Assembly (NCBI RefSeq): GCF_034140825.1
Contig: NC_089037.1
Location: 34,687,001 to 34,751,000, forward strand
Direction: 5' to 3'
Source of the DNA: Oryza sativa Japonica Group
Lineage: Eukaryota; Streptophyta; Magnoliopsida; Poales; Poaceae
Length of the DNA stretch: 64,000 bases
The notes under the pieces were generated by a model that had not been told where the DNA came from, searched no databases, and saw nothing but the letters and a program-made list of their open reading frames with translations. How positions within the stretch are numbered: the first letter of the stretch is position 1; every line of letters begins with the position of its first letter. A program made the translations under genes and the position numbers. Below, in pieces: positions 45,259-57,805 of the stretch.

Positions 45259-45787
45259 TATACTTCAGTTCAGTCTGCAGATCGATTAGACAACAGCTGC
45301 AAATATATATACACCTTCTGAGAGAAAATTGAGATGTGTGTGGGTGTGTTGATCTGCACAAGATATCGCATGCTAAACACTAATCAAAGCTAAGCATACA
45401 TATCAACTCAAGTTGTCTTAACTTAATCAAAGCTGATTTACTGATTCCTTTTTCTAATATCTCTACTACAATAAAAGAGGAGTCATCCTCCTCTCCGCAC
45501 CGTTCTTCCCACATGTCTGCAAAAAATTCAGTGGTAGAAACAGATCCTACCCTCGTCCCCTCCAGAAAAGAACGAACGGTTTCTCAAAAAACTAGCCAAT
45601 TAGAAAAAAAAACAAAAAATTAGGAAACAAAACCAAAACGGTGCCTAAAAAAACACGGCAAAGCGGTCTTAATTCGTTTCCCATGACATGGCATGAGTAA
45701 TTTGCTAGTATGTAAGAAAAGCATAGAGTTTCTAAACATCACACGTAGTATATATGTTATACATAAGACTAAGAGAGGTGAGAACAA

Positions 45788-45880
45788 TACCTGGAACAGG
45801 AGGAATTGAAGATGAAGGTATTATATATGGTTGCCCTTTGAGCATTTTCAGGAGCGTATGTACGGGTATATATAGATGCG
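45788..45880 (-). promoter_or_regulatory. SMT core promoter and 5' UTR exon
   Basis: On the minus strand a TATATATA box (45,874-45,867) is followed about 35-80 bp later by CTCCTGTTCCAG|GTATTG, a good splice donor near 45,791. A matching acceptor CTGCAG|ACTGAAC lies near 45,277, just before the ATG. This suggests a 5' UTR exon and an intron of about 0.5 kb, a common arrangement in plant housekeeping genes. Confidence 0.55.
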
Positions 45881-45907
45881 TGGTTCCCATGAGCATCTAA
45901 AATAGTA

Positions 45908-46142
45908 CTACCTCCATCCCAAAATGTTTGACGTCGTTGACTTTTTTAAAAATATTTGACCGTTCGTCTTATTCAAAAAATTTAAGTAATTGTTAATTCT
46001 TTTTCTATCATTTGATTTATTGTTAAATATATTTTTATGTATACATATAGTTTTACACATATTACAAAAGTTTTTGAATAAGACGAACGGTCAAACATGT
46101 TTAAAAAAATCAATGGTGTCAAACATTTAGGGAAGGAGGGAG
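45908..46142. mobile_element. Stowaway MITE
   Basis: TA duplications at 45906-45907 and 46143-46144, ends CTACCTCCATCCCAAAATGT and AAGGAGGGAG, and long inner arms (TTTGACCGTTCGTCTTATTC / GAATAAGACGAACGGTCAAA). It sits about 30 bp upstream of the SMT TATA box. Confidence 0.9.
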
Positions 46143-46144
46143 TA

Positions 46145-49100
46145 TTTGTTTTACACGGCGTACCCGTGTAAAACAGAAGCGACTCGATCAGTTTATAAAA
46201 TGGATCAGCATTCATGGTCGTTGTTGACATTGCATTGCATGGATAGATGTGTCGGCAGCCGATGAATGATGCACCGCTCATCGACCATACCTAGAGATGG
46301 ACACATACACTTACGGGATAGTGTGTACTACTATTTATTACTAGTTGCTACCTGACATAAACTCCGGCCGTCCGAGAAAACCCTAACATAAAATGATAGC
46401 AGACATAACCTAGTATAATAAATCTAGACAGATTTCTATTAAATTATAATATGCTTTTTATAGTTCTTTAGAAAGTACTGAGAGATTAACTTACGTGAGT
46501 TATACAATAGTGACATTGTCAACATGTGTGAGTTATCAATACTTGTTTTTATATGTAACAATTTTGCAATCTTGCTCTGTGAGAATGAGGAAGAAGATAA
46601 AACTATGTGGTATGAATGTGCATTTTGAGCCTACTTATATGTGAGTATATATAATGTAAAAAATACCATGTATAATAATATAAATGAGTATTTTAATAAA
46701 TATAAGGTTTCTTGAAATATTCTGTCTCAAAATATAGGGTTTTTGAGCTAATCATAATACCTAGGATTTTGTGTTACACATGGCCTAAAACTTAGGGTTT
46801 GTGTGAAATTTATGCAGTATAAATATAAAAAGTCATATTCTAAAGTTTTTTTTATTGCTTTGTACATGTGTCTTCGGCTTGTAAGCCACAAATATTTTTT
46901 ATAAAAAGAAAACTTCCAAGCAATCCTTAGTTACGTTATCTTAAAAAATTTATTTTTATATCTAAGTACCGTCATCATAAGGATACGCCTCTCGTTTCAA
47001 TCCAAATCAATCAGTGCGTATTTTCTAAAGATATATACAATGGAAGGTTTATCCATTACAAAGCTAGTCGATAAAATAATGGAAACGATATTTGCTTGAC
47101 AATCTAAAAGAAGCACAACAATCGTTTGTTTAATCAACAAACCCAGATTTAGAGGGAAGTAGTCATAGCTACTTCTACAACGGATGAGGCGAGAAGAGGC
47201 TCCACTCGTGTAAAGTTAGAGGGATATGGTCACTGACATGTGGACCTATAAAGATAAACCCCACCTGTCAGGAGCTCCGTCCTAACGGAGGCGACACTAT
47301 GGCGAGAGACCAGCCTCTTGCCATCAGCTGAGCTTAGGCCGAATTTGGTCCCACAAGGCATGTCATGGATATATAACCCTTGCTAAACTATGGGCCTATT
47401 AGGCAGGCCGGCTACAATGGCTTCGGCTGCGACTGCGTATAATGAGTGCGGTATTGTTCGTGCCCGTAGCTCCAGCAGCCGAACATGCCTTCGTCGTTTT
47501 GTAGCTTGCACGGTAAATCTCTCTTCAAATCTTAATATAAAATAACTCGTGACATATTTCTGAAAATAAAATAATGGAAAACCTCCTAAATTAAAATAAT
47601 CTAAATTTAAAATTTAAAATTTCAAAATCAACTTTAGCTTAAGCACCGACATAGTCCATGAAGTAATCAGCTATGAGCCTATGACACGCAAAGTGCGCGT
47701 GCTTATGAAATTGAACAGCAAAAAATGAAAAATCATTAATAACAGCAAGGTCAACCGATCTGAGCTCTTCGTTTGAGTAGTATGGAGTATTGGAGTATAT
47801 TAGTAGGAGAGCAAAGCACGTGGAAACATAAAATAAGATAGAAATATAAAAATTCAGTTTAATGTTATCTTAACAGCATCTAGAGTTTCCTAACCAATAC
47901 TCCATCCGTCCTATAAAATATAAAAAGTTTAGTTGGATATGACATATTTTAATACGAGAAATCTAGACAGGTTGGATATGTGTCTTATCCAACTAAAGTT
48001 TCTTATATCTTAGGACAGAGGGAATAGTATATACGAGGGAGTAGTATATACATAACGTTAACTTAAGAATATTGTTTTAAAGGCATATTTAAATGCACGG
48101 TGCCGTGTTTCAGTAAAATTCAACACTCTTAACTCATGCGTGGCTAGAGTATCTAAAATATTCCTGTCCAAATAAATTTGGTTCAATTAATAAATGGATT
48201 AGCATGATGACTGTCGCCATGTGTCGTCGTGACGAAAATAATCAATACATTGCTTAATTATCTCCTTCTATTGCTTAAAAAAGGAAAATAAGAAAAAAAA
48301 AAGAAAAACAATGGAAAAAATAGGGGAGTTTGGGAGAGGAAACTGGACAAATGGACCGGGCCGGGCTGTGCCGGTACAACCCACACGATGAGTCGGCTCA
48401 TGGCATGGCATGTCTGGTCCTGCAATGGTGATGACGTGTTGCCACACCCCGTCTCGACACCACCTAGAACGACATCGATATAACCTTCAAACCATAGTGG
48501 AAAAAATGGGTTGTTTGATTCACTTCCAAATATCGCCAAACCTAACCAAATGTGTGGCTTATAAATTGATGGCACATCTTAGACAAGATTTGGCTAAAAG
48601 ATGATTGTATGACATAAAAGATAGGTGTATGACATGTGGGTCTTTGAATAGAAAAACTTTGTCAATGCCGCAACTTTGAAAGTGAAACAAGTAAAAATCC
48701 TAGAAAGTGTGGCAACGTTTGTCAAAGTGAGGGAGTAAACCAAAACCCCTATAATCTTCAGTTCAAACACAACATCACGGGATTAATACTTGATCTTCTG
48801 ATCTAGCCATAAACGATCACGTAACCATCCGGTCTAATTAAACAGAAGTGGTTGTTCAGTTTACAAAATGGATCAGTATGGTCATTGTTGACATGCATAT
48901 ATCTTAGTCAGCACATACGTATTAATCAATGCATATTGTTCATCTACAGTACGTACCTAGACGGAGGCATACGTACGTACAATTAACACATATCGGATGC
49001 ACGTACACGAACCAGTGCGTTTTGGACTGCGGCCATACGCTTTCCATGATAAATACACGTACCGCGAGCTGTAAACTGAACAACTGGGAGAGTGTTGAGC

Positions 49101-49395
49101 ACTTGGGCTAACATAAGCCCTGAATTTCGCAATGGGCCGGCTCTGCGCGCAGCAGGCCCGCTAATCTGGACTTGCTTGAACAAAAAGATTAGATTTGGAA
49201 ATAAATTTGGACCGAGTTTATTTTAAATTTTAAACTATCAGCATGCAGCAGCAGCGCGGCTCCTCTGTTGCAAGTGCAAAGCACATCCTGGCCGTCCGTC
49301 CGTCCGTCCATCCATCCATCCCCGGGACAACGGCAATCGCTGATTCGCTGCGGTGCAAAATGCAATGGCGCGTTGAGTTGGGTAGAGCAAAGTTA
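46145..49395. other. AT-rich intergenic region
   Basis: About 3.2 kb with no recognised gene. It holds a decayed Stowaway-like element at 47.9 kb. Short reading frames here have no family likeness. Confidence 0.5.
47900..48024. mobile_element. short decayed Stowaway-like MITE
   Basis: CTCCATCCGTCCTATAAAAT and the complementary TATATCTTAGGACAGAGGGAA with TA flanks; inner arms GTTGGATATGACATATT and ATATGTGTCTTATCCAAC also pair. Confidence 0.7.
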
Positions 49396-49516
49396 GAGGC
49401 TGTTTGGTTCTTAACTAACATTGTCATAACTCACTTTAGACAATGTTAGACAAGTGTGGAGATGTGGCAGCCTAAAGTGTGGTGTGGCAAGTTGAAGCAT
49501 TGAACCAAACAGACCC
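49396..49516. mobile_element. Tourist-like MITE with TTA duplication, 121 bp
   Basis: TTA direct repeats at 49393-49395 and 49517-49519 flank near-perfect 15-bp inverted ends GAGGCTGTTTGGTTC / GAACCAAACAGACCC. Small size and TTA duplication fit PIF/Harbinger-derived MITEs. Confidence 0.9.
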
Positions 49517-49723
49517 TTAATGTGCAGGGGGAGGGGCCCACATGGCACAGCTGCGTGGTCGCCATGACGGGGGCCATGCATGCGCCGGGCCGCGTGCGTC
49601 GGCAGCAGGCAGCAGCAGGGCGTGCAGGGTGCGGGGCTCAATGGCGAGGACGACGACGACGAGGAGACCACCGGCCGCGGCCACTGTTCCCGCGGCCTTC
49701 TTCCCCATCCCAGCCGATGACAT
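49517..49723 (-). CDS. hypothetical 68-aa protein with one hydrophobic segment
   Basis: A GC-rich minus-strand frame starts at a true ATG (49723): MSSAGMGKKAAGTVAAAGGL followed by LVVVVLAIEP, one probable membrane span or signal anchor. A TATA-like CTATAAAAC lies about 110 bp upstream (about 49,832-49,840). The TAA stop coincides with the TTA target duplication of the adjacent MITE, so the original C-terminus may have been longer or different. Another ATG upstream (near 49,745) opens a different short frame. I recognise no family. It may be a real short gene or a GC-rich chance frame. Confidence 0.28.
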   Translation of the reverse strand: MSSAGMGKKAAGTVAAAGGLLVVVVLAIEPRTLHALLLPAADARGPAHAWPPSWRPRSCAMWAPPPAH

Positions 49724-49909
49724 GCGCCGAACCGGCTTTTATCATCCGGGCCCAGTGCTGCAGTGGCCGCCACTGTCGCCCCTCTCCCTCCGGCTGCTCC
49801 TTCCGTCACCGGAATACAGCAATCTAACGTTTTATAGTAATTACTCTGGATAGATACTCTGTCTATCTAGATTGGCAGTGATGTGTTTAATCCAATCCTA
49901 AATTATTTA

Positions 49910-50164
49910 TTCATCCGTTTCATATTATAAGTTATTTTTATTTTTTTCTAAGTCAAACATTTTAGTTTTGATCAAATTTATAAAAATATATAATAATATT
50001 TTTAACACAAAACAAAAAAGATACTAAAATATATTCAATGTTTGATGTAATGAAACTGATTTGGTGCTATAAATATTACTATATTTTTCATAAATTCCCT
50101 CAAACTTTTTAGAAGTTTGACTTTAAAAGGGTAAAAACCACTTATAACATAAATCGGAAGGAAC
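49910..50164. mobile_element. decayed Stowaway-like MITE
   Basis: TTCATCCGTTTCATATTATAAG at the left and CTTATAACATAAATCGGAAGGA at the right are complementary. Inner arms (AAGTCAAAC, GTTTGACTT) match the element in the phytocyanin intron. Confidence 0.72.
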
Positions 50165-50241
50165 ACTAAATTTTGGAAAAGAGATAATACTATGTTTGTT
50201 TTTTTATTGTGACGAAAAAAGTATAGGTTATATATATATAG

Positions 50242-51595
<1,354 letters not shown>

Positions 51596-53370
51596 ATGGA
51601 GCTTCCTCGGGGTGCCCTGCTGCTGGTGCTGCTCGCCGTCGCCGCCGCCGCCTCCTCCGCCGGTGCCACACTCGCCGTCAAAGCTCCAGTTCCAGTTCCA
51701 GTTCCAGCTCCTGCCCCTGCCCATGCACCTCCTCAACCTAAAGATGCTGAAGGTATGGTTCTTCTCTCAGGTCTCAGCTCACTGTGTTCTCTTCTCTGTC
51801 ACATCTTCTTGGTTTTTTCTTGGATCCCATTTTCTTGCAGATGTAAATGTTCTAAGAAGAAAGATTCAGTTTTCTTTTAAGCAAAGAAAGATTCAGTTAT
51901 TACAGTTTCATTTCTGCATTTTTGTTTCAAGTTCAGTATCACATTCATGCAAGCACATTACTACCTCGACCTGTGGAAATGTTCTTGGCAAGAGCCCAAG
52001 AATGTGTCTGGCACACTGCATTTTCGTGTCTTGTGCATCACTTATATTCATCTCACTTTTATCCATCGGTTTTGTGACTTTTTGTTGTTGCTCAATCCAT
52101 TTCCCCAGAATGGTGTGGTACTGTAAATCTGTAATGCATTTGCATTTTGCAAGATTTTGGTTAAGAGTCTTCAGCGCTATATTTAGCTGTTGAATCCTAA
52201 AGAAAGCAACAATCATGTAGACATTTGAAGCAAACAAGTGAATTTTGATATATTTTTTTAATGGTGACCCAGGCCTCCTCATCAATGGCAACTTCGAGAC
52301 GGCGCCGAGGAAGGTGAACAAGACACTCATCGTCGGCCGCCACTCGCTGCCGGGGTGGACGCTGCGGGGGCACGTCGAGTACGTCTCCGGCGGGCCGCAG
52401 CCCGGCGGCATGTTCTTCGCGGTGCCGCACGGCGTGCACGCTCTCCGCCTGGGCGGCCGCGCGTCGGCGTCCCAGAACGTGTCCGTGCGCCCCGGCGCGC
52501 TCTACGCGCTCACCTTCGCCGCCACGCGCACGTGCGCCCAGGACGAGGCGCTCCGCGTCGCCGTCGCGCCGTCGCTCTCGCCGCCCGCCGACGTCGCCGT
52601 CCGCACGCTCTACAGCGCCGACACCGCCGACACCTGGGCGTGGGGCTTCCGCGCCTCCTCCGCCGCCGCGCAGGTCACCTTCTCCAACCCCGGCGTCCAG
52701 GAGGACGCGTCGTGCGGCCCCCTGCTCGACGCCGTCGCCATCAAGGAGCTCCCAACGCCATACCCAACCAAAGGTAAGAGAGACCGCATCATTGTCTGAA
52801 CGATGGATTGCTGCTGGTAATTAATCTGACGAACAAATGGCTGCAGACAACCTGATCAAGAACGAGGGATTCGAGATCGGGCCGCAGGTGTTCAAGAACT
52901 CGACGGTGGGCGTCCTCCTTCCGCCGAAGCAGAAGGACGCGACGTCGCCGCTCCCGGGCTGGATCATCGAGTCGCTCAAGGCCGTCCGCTTCATCGACGC
53001 GGCGCACTTCTCCGTCCCGGCGGGGCAGTACGCCGTGGAGCTCGTCGCCGGCAGGGAGAGCGCCATCGCGCAGGTGATCCGCACGGTGGCGAACCGCGCC
53101 TACAACCTATCGTTCGTCGTCGGCGACGCCAAGAACGGCTGCCACGGGTCGATGCTGGTGGAGGCGTTCGCCGGGAACGTGACGCAGAAGGTGCCGTTCG
53201 AGTCCGTCGGAAACGGCGGGTTCAAGCCGGCGAGCTTCCGGTTCGTCGCCGCCGGCGTGCGCACCAGGGTGACCTTCTACAGCTCGTACTACCACACCAA
53301 GGTGAGCGACGGCGTCTCGCTGTGCGGCCCCGTGCTGGATCAGGTCAAGGTCCAGCCATTGAAGGCGTGA
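51596..53370 (+). CDS. DUF642 cell-wall protein, 393 aa
   Basis: Exons 51596-51752, 52273-52773 and 52847-53370 join in frame (GT-AG). A signal peptide (ALLLVLLAVAAAASSAGA) is followed by a short Pro-Val/Pro-Ala run (PVPVPVPAPAPAHAPP), then two galactose-binding-like DUF642 domains. Domain 1 begins LLINGNFETAP and contains HSLPGWTLRGHVEYV and SCGPLLDAVAIKE. Domain 2 begins DNLIKNEGFEIGP and contains SPLPGWIIESLKAVRFID and SLCGPVLDQVKV. These repeated motifs are the family signature. Members lie in the plant cell wall, and several bind cellulose or pectin methylesterase and affect cell-wall loosening, growth and seed traits. Length is close to the usual 370-390, and both Cys pairs are kept. 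The Pro-rich insert is a little longer than usual. Confidence 0.94.
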
Positions 53371-54470
53371 TGATCCCCCTACGATTCAGAGCTCTCCTTT
53401 CGGATCATGGTTTGCTAATTGCTCTACTTAGACGTCGTGTCTGTAAAACTCTGCATTGGTGATTTGGGTTTTGGACATTGAACTTTCGTGTGATCTAGCT
53501 AAACATTGTGTCATGGTTATTGTTGCCTGTAATGTCGCTATCGATCGTTGATGATGTTATCAACCGGATTGGCCACCATTACAGTTGGTTTCACTGGTGT
53601 TTTCCGGCGTGTGGAACATGGGCTCCTCCGAGATCTCGGCGACGCTCGAACAGAGAAGCCATGATTCTGCGGACACAAGCGTCGGCAAAAAAGGTTATTA
53701 TAGGAAACCATCGATGAGGTCGAAGCTGTTGGCGTCGTTGCTGATGCTGCACATGGTCTGGTCGCTGCGCTGCTGAAACGGGCGTGGGTAATCGGCCGGC
53801 CGCCGGCCGACGAAGTGGAATTGCTCGGAGTCGGAGGCGTTTCGCCGCCGCCGGTGAGGTGAGGAACGGGATCAGGGCTCGTTGGCATTGAACGCCGGAC
53901 GCTGTATTATTAGCAAGCCCAACGCTAGAAGCAAGGCTTCCATCGGCAGCCTAAGGTAAAGCCCAACCGATCAGGTTTGGGCCTCCATTTGGCCCACCAA
54001 AGATGGATCACTAGCATGGTCGAGTTTGAAATTCATCCCTAAATTGAAATACTATATATAACGGGCTTCCTCATTTTACAAATTTGGATTATTCGAAATC
54101 CTATTTTAGTTGACAGGACAAGCTGAATCAACGTGGGACCCATACTACCCCTCCATATAAGTGGCTAACATTTTCTCTCTCCTCCCTCCCTTGTCTTTCC
54201 AATCCCCTGTAGGGTAATGGCCGACAGGAATGACGGCACAGCGGATGACGAGGAGAAGGGCGGTGGCCGATAGGAGAGGAGCTGGTGGCGAGAAGGACGG
54301 TGTCCGACGGAGAGATGAGCGGTGCACATTGACGACAACAAGGAGGAGGAGGATGGCTCGGCCAGGCCGGGGAAGGCAAGTAGAGCTGCCGACCCCCTAG
54401 GGAGTGGGGATCCGCACGAGTGGAAGCGGAGCCACGCTGCTGCTACTTGTCAAGCTCAGCAAATGGTAAT
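53371..54470. other. intergenic
   Basis: After the DUF642 3' UTR, no recognised gene. Short frames on both strands at 53.5-54.4 kb have no family likeness. TGGGCC/GGCCCA motifs occur from 53,990. Confidence 0.45.
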
Positions 54471-54578
54471 GGGCCTGTTCGGAAGAGCTGGCTGAGATGC
54501 ATTCTTGATAGACAGCTGAACAACTGGACTATCCAGTGCAGCCATAACAGCTGCAAAAACAAACTACCGAACAGGCCC
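54471..54578. mobile_element. 108-bp MITE upstream of RPS2
   Basis: Perfect 12-bp inverted ends GGGCCTGTTCGG / CCGAACAGGCCC, with AAT on both outer sides as a probable 3-bp duplication. Inner arms (AGAGCTG, CAGCTG) pair weakly. At each junction the flank base completes a TGGGCC-type motif. Confidence 0.82.
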
Positions 54579-54664
54579 AATGATCCCGCGGTGGAGGAAG
54601 CCGCTAGGCGAAGGCAATTCGGAATGGGCTTACAGGCTAGGTAAAGGCCATTCGTCCCCAATTC

Positions 54665-54895
54665 CATGGCCCATGCACTTGATGGGCCTGAAACAACTCA
54701 AATAGCTACATATTGGGCCGAAGAGGCCCAGCCCACTTGGCCCGCCGCATCCTCACCTCAAAACCCTAGCTGCGCTAACCCTCCCGTATAAATACCCTTC
54801 TCCAATCTCGTTCTCCCACTCTTCGCGCCGCCGCAGCAGCCGCCTCCACTCCCCCACCCCCAGAGAACCCTAATCCACACCCTCTCAAGCCAGCC
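54665..54895 (+). promoter_or_regulatory. RPS2 promoter: site II motifs, telo-box, TATA
   Basis: Site II motifs (TGGGCC/GGCCCA) occur at about 54,667, 54,684, 54,714, 54,726 and 54,738. A telo-box AAACCCTAG starts at 54,761 and TATAAATA lies at 54,787-54,794. A pyrimidine-rich start region follows. Site II plus telo-box is the established signature of plant ribosomal protein and other growth-linked genes, read by TCP and AtPura-type factors. Spacing to the ATG (about 100 bp) fits. Confidence 0.82.
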
Positions 54896-56513
54896 ATGGC
54901 GGAGCGCGGCGGCGAGCGTGGCGGCGAGCGCGGCGGGTTCGGCCGCGGCTTCGGGCGCGGCGGTCGCGGCGACCGCGGAGGGCGCCGTGGCGGGCGCCGC
55001 GGCCCGCGCCAGGAGGAGGAGAAGTGGGTGCCCGTCACCAAGCTCGGCCGCCTCGTGAAGGAAGGCAGGTTCTCCAAGATCGAGGAGATCTACCTCCACT
55101 CCCTCCCCGTCAAGGAGCACCAGATCGTGGAGACCCTCGTGCCGGGGCTCAAGGACGAGGTGATGAAGATCACACCCGTGCAGAAGCAGACGCGCGCCGG
55201 GCAGCGCACCCGGTTCAAGGCGTTCGTCGTCGTCGGCGACAACAACGGCCACGTCGGGCTGGGGGTCAAGTGCGCCAAGGAGGTGGCCACCGCCATCCGC
55301 GGCGCCATCATCCTGGCCAAGCTGTCCGTGGTGCCCGTCAGGAGGGGTTACTGGGGTAACAAGATCGGGCAGCCGCACACCGTGCCGTGCAAGGTCACCG
55401 GAAAGTGTGGCTCTGTCACCGTGCGCATGGTGCCCGCCCCGAGGGGTTCGGGTATTGTCGCCGCCCGCGTGCCCAAGAAGGTGCTGCAGTTCGCCGGCAT
55501 TGAGGATGTCTTCACCTCGTCCCGTGGATCCACCAAGACCCTTGGCAACTTCGTCAAGGTATAACACATCCCTCCTTTTGTTATTTTATATACTATTCTC
55601 TGACTATGAGTATTTAGTGTTTGGTACTGAATGATAGATTTATGTGTGCTTGGCAAGTAGGCATAGTATTGTTGATTTCTGATGTGAATTGGGTGGAATA
55701 TAACTGCATTATGCTATAGTTTCTCACTATATCACAGTTTGTATATTAGCATCAATTGTTCAATGAGACTACTGTTCTTAGTGTACATACACATGCATCT
55801 TTGAAGGTGATTCATAGTATTCTACTCATCTAATTCGATACAGTTAAACTGGTTGGGTTCAAAATATTTTACTTTGTTACAGGCTTACTGCCCATCAGTA
55901 TGGATTTACTATTGTCTGCTGTCAATGAACCATTTCATGGGTCTATTTGATTATTGACACTTACGCTGCTGCTGTAATTGTTTGATCTTTAATCTTTTTG
56001 TGCATTGGTCATTACCTTATGCCACAGTGCTTATTAGTGTATCCTGTCTGCTTGATATCGTGCCTATACACACAGCACATTGTATCATCTAATAGAAACT
56101 TTTCTTTAAACATTTCGTATGCCCTGTTTGCACATTGATGCCATCAAGTCCTACTCAAACAGGGAGTGTTAATATCTAATATGTAATATGTTTTCATGTC
56201 TTCTACACCCAGTCGTTTTTACTTTGGTTTGATTGTGTTATATATACTCTGTGATGGCTTGAGGCCTTCTTATTAGTTTGCCTTGCTTGATTGATGTATT
56301 CTTAGTGGTAAGTTTATCCTCTATTAAAACCAAATGATCTGTTTTGTGCAGGCCACCTTTGACTGCCTGATGAAGACTTATGGATTCCTTACTCCTGACT
56401 TCTGGAGGGACACCAAGTTCGTCAAGTCTCCATTCCAGGAGTACACCGACCTCTTGGCCAAGCCGACTAAGGCTCTTATGATTGATGCACCTGTCGAGAA
56501 CGTAGAGGCTTAG
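54896..56513 (+). CDS. RPS2: 40S ribosomal protein S2 (uS5)
   Basis: Exons 54896-55558 and 56352-56513 join in frame into 274 residues. The N-terminus is the typical RGG-rich tail ([20 protein letters not shown]), a likely arginine-methylation region. The S5 core follows: [79 protein letters not shown] and [20 protein letters not shown]. The C-terminus [20 protein letters not shown] is standard. The protein sits near the mRNA entry channel of the small subunit and acts in decoding fidelity. The intron near the 3' end (793 bp) is well spliced. Length agrees with plant homologues. Several paralogues are usual in plants. Confidence 0.97.
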
Positions 56514-57805
56514 GATGGCGGAGTAAAGAGAGTCTTTGCTAGCTCGGACTTGTCTGATGCACTTTGTTTTACAATAGTTAAGAACCGGTTGTCATCCTTG
56601 GATTGTGCTGCGTCTGGATGTTTCTATTTCCTGTCAAGTTTTGGATCATGGTACTGTGATACTGCTTTTATCAATGAATGCTGCATAATTATTATGTTAT
56701 CGATCCATTTTGTCCTGAAAGTATCTGAAGATGACTGGGTGCAGGGTCGTTGTGTTCGGTTATAGATCATGGTCAGTATATGGCTTTATAGCCTTGATCA
56801 TTTTGTTTTAGAGCATCCTTAATTTTCCATTTTGTTTTCAATTTTCTGATCATGATCTGGCTGTTTTGATATACAGCCATATACTACTACCACCACCACT
56901 TAAGTTCAGTGCGGTGATGTTTTTCTTCCTGTTGCATCATTTTAACTTTTGCTCCGACCTGAAGTTGGTAATCATGCTGCCGTCTCTGAATTTGCTGTGC
57001 TGCCGTCTCTGAATTTGCTGCTGCCGTTTCTGAATTTGTGGTGGTTTCACTTTCATCGGTTCATCGCTCTGGCTCGTGCTGCTGCGACCAGTATGAACGG
57101 AATACTGGGATATCGTTTTCTCTTACCCCCAAAATTCGAAAATCAGAGTTTTCATTTGCTTATGCTGTTGATGACGAGGACGCAACGTGTTTAGACAATG
57201 TGCTAATTGTCCTGTATAGCTGTAAGTATATATGATCATTCATTGCTCGTGCTCGTGCTCGTAGTCGTGTGCAGCGATCGCACCACACAAGAAGTTGCCA
57301 GAAATCGGTTCCTGTTCCTGCAAGAAAACGCTCATCCTCTTGCTTTTTGCTTGCCGTGGCGAACGTCGCCGTTCCAACTTTGTGCTTCAGGTTCACCGAA
57401 CCTGCCGGAAACGCGACCGGTTTCTCTCCGTCCATGACACGTGGGGCCCGGCAGTGCCGAATCGCCCTTTGGAATCTTCCCCGCGCCCAATCGCTCGCCG
57501 CCGCGTGTCCAGCATTCCGCTGAAAATACCGCGACGACGACGAGCTGTGTAGGCTGTAGCTGCCTCCTGAGCCTCACAAAATTTGGTTGGTCAGAGTTGC
57601 ATCCCGGCCACTGGCCAGCCACGACGACGAAGCGGCGAGAAGCCGAGGCCAAACTACAATTCAACACCTCTTCCTCTTCTTCTTCTTGCTGCTTCTTCTT
57701 CTTCTTCTGCCACTTGGTTGCTATATACACCAAGCTCGATCACGAAACTATCTTAGCTGCTGCTGCTGCTGCTGCGTTGGAGAAGAAGAGAGTGGCAGGG
57801 TGAGG
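56514..57805. other. intergenic, RPS2 3' UTR and RBCX 5' flank
   Basis: Contains a threefold repeat of GCCGTCTCTGAATTTGCTG at about 56,979-57,039 and a TTC/CTT microsatellite at about 57,664-57,712. The final part is presumed 5' UTR of the RBCX gene. No further gene recognised. Confidence 0.5.

Noticed and set aside
48258-48575. 105-codon minus-strand frame
   Set aside because: No recognisable domain, poly-Phe from an A-rich tract, and no splice or promoter support.
52355-52777. Arg-rich frame within DUF642 exon 2
   Set aside because: Off-frame reading of a GC-rich exon; the DUF642 motifs are in the other frame.
55024-55359. Arg-rich frame within RPS2 exon 1
   Set aside because: Alternative frame of a GC-rich coding exon; the RPS2 frame is unambiguous.
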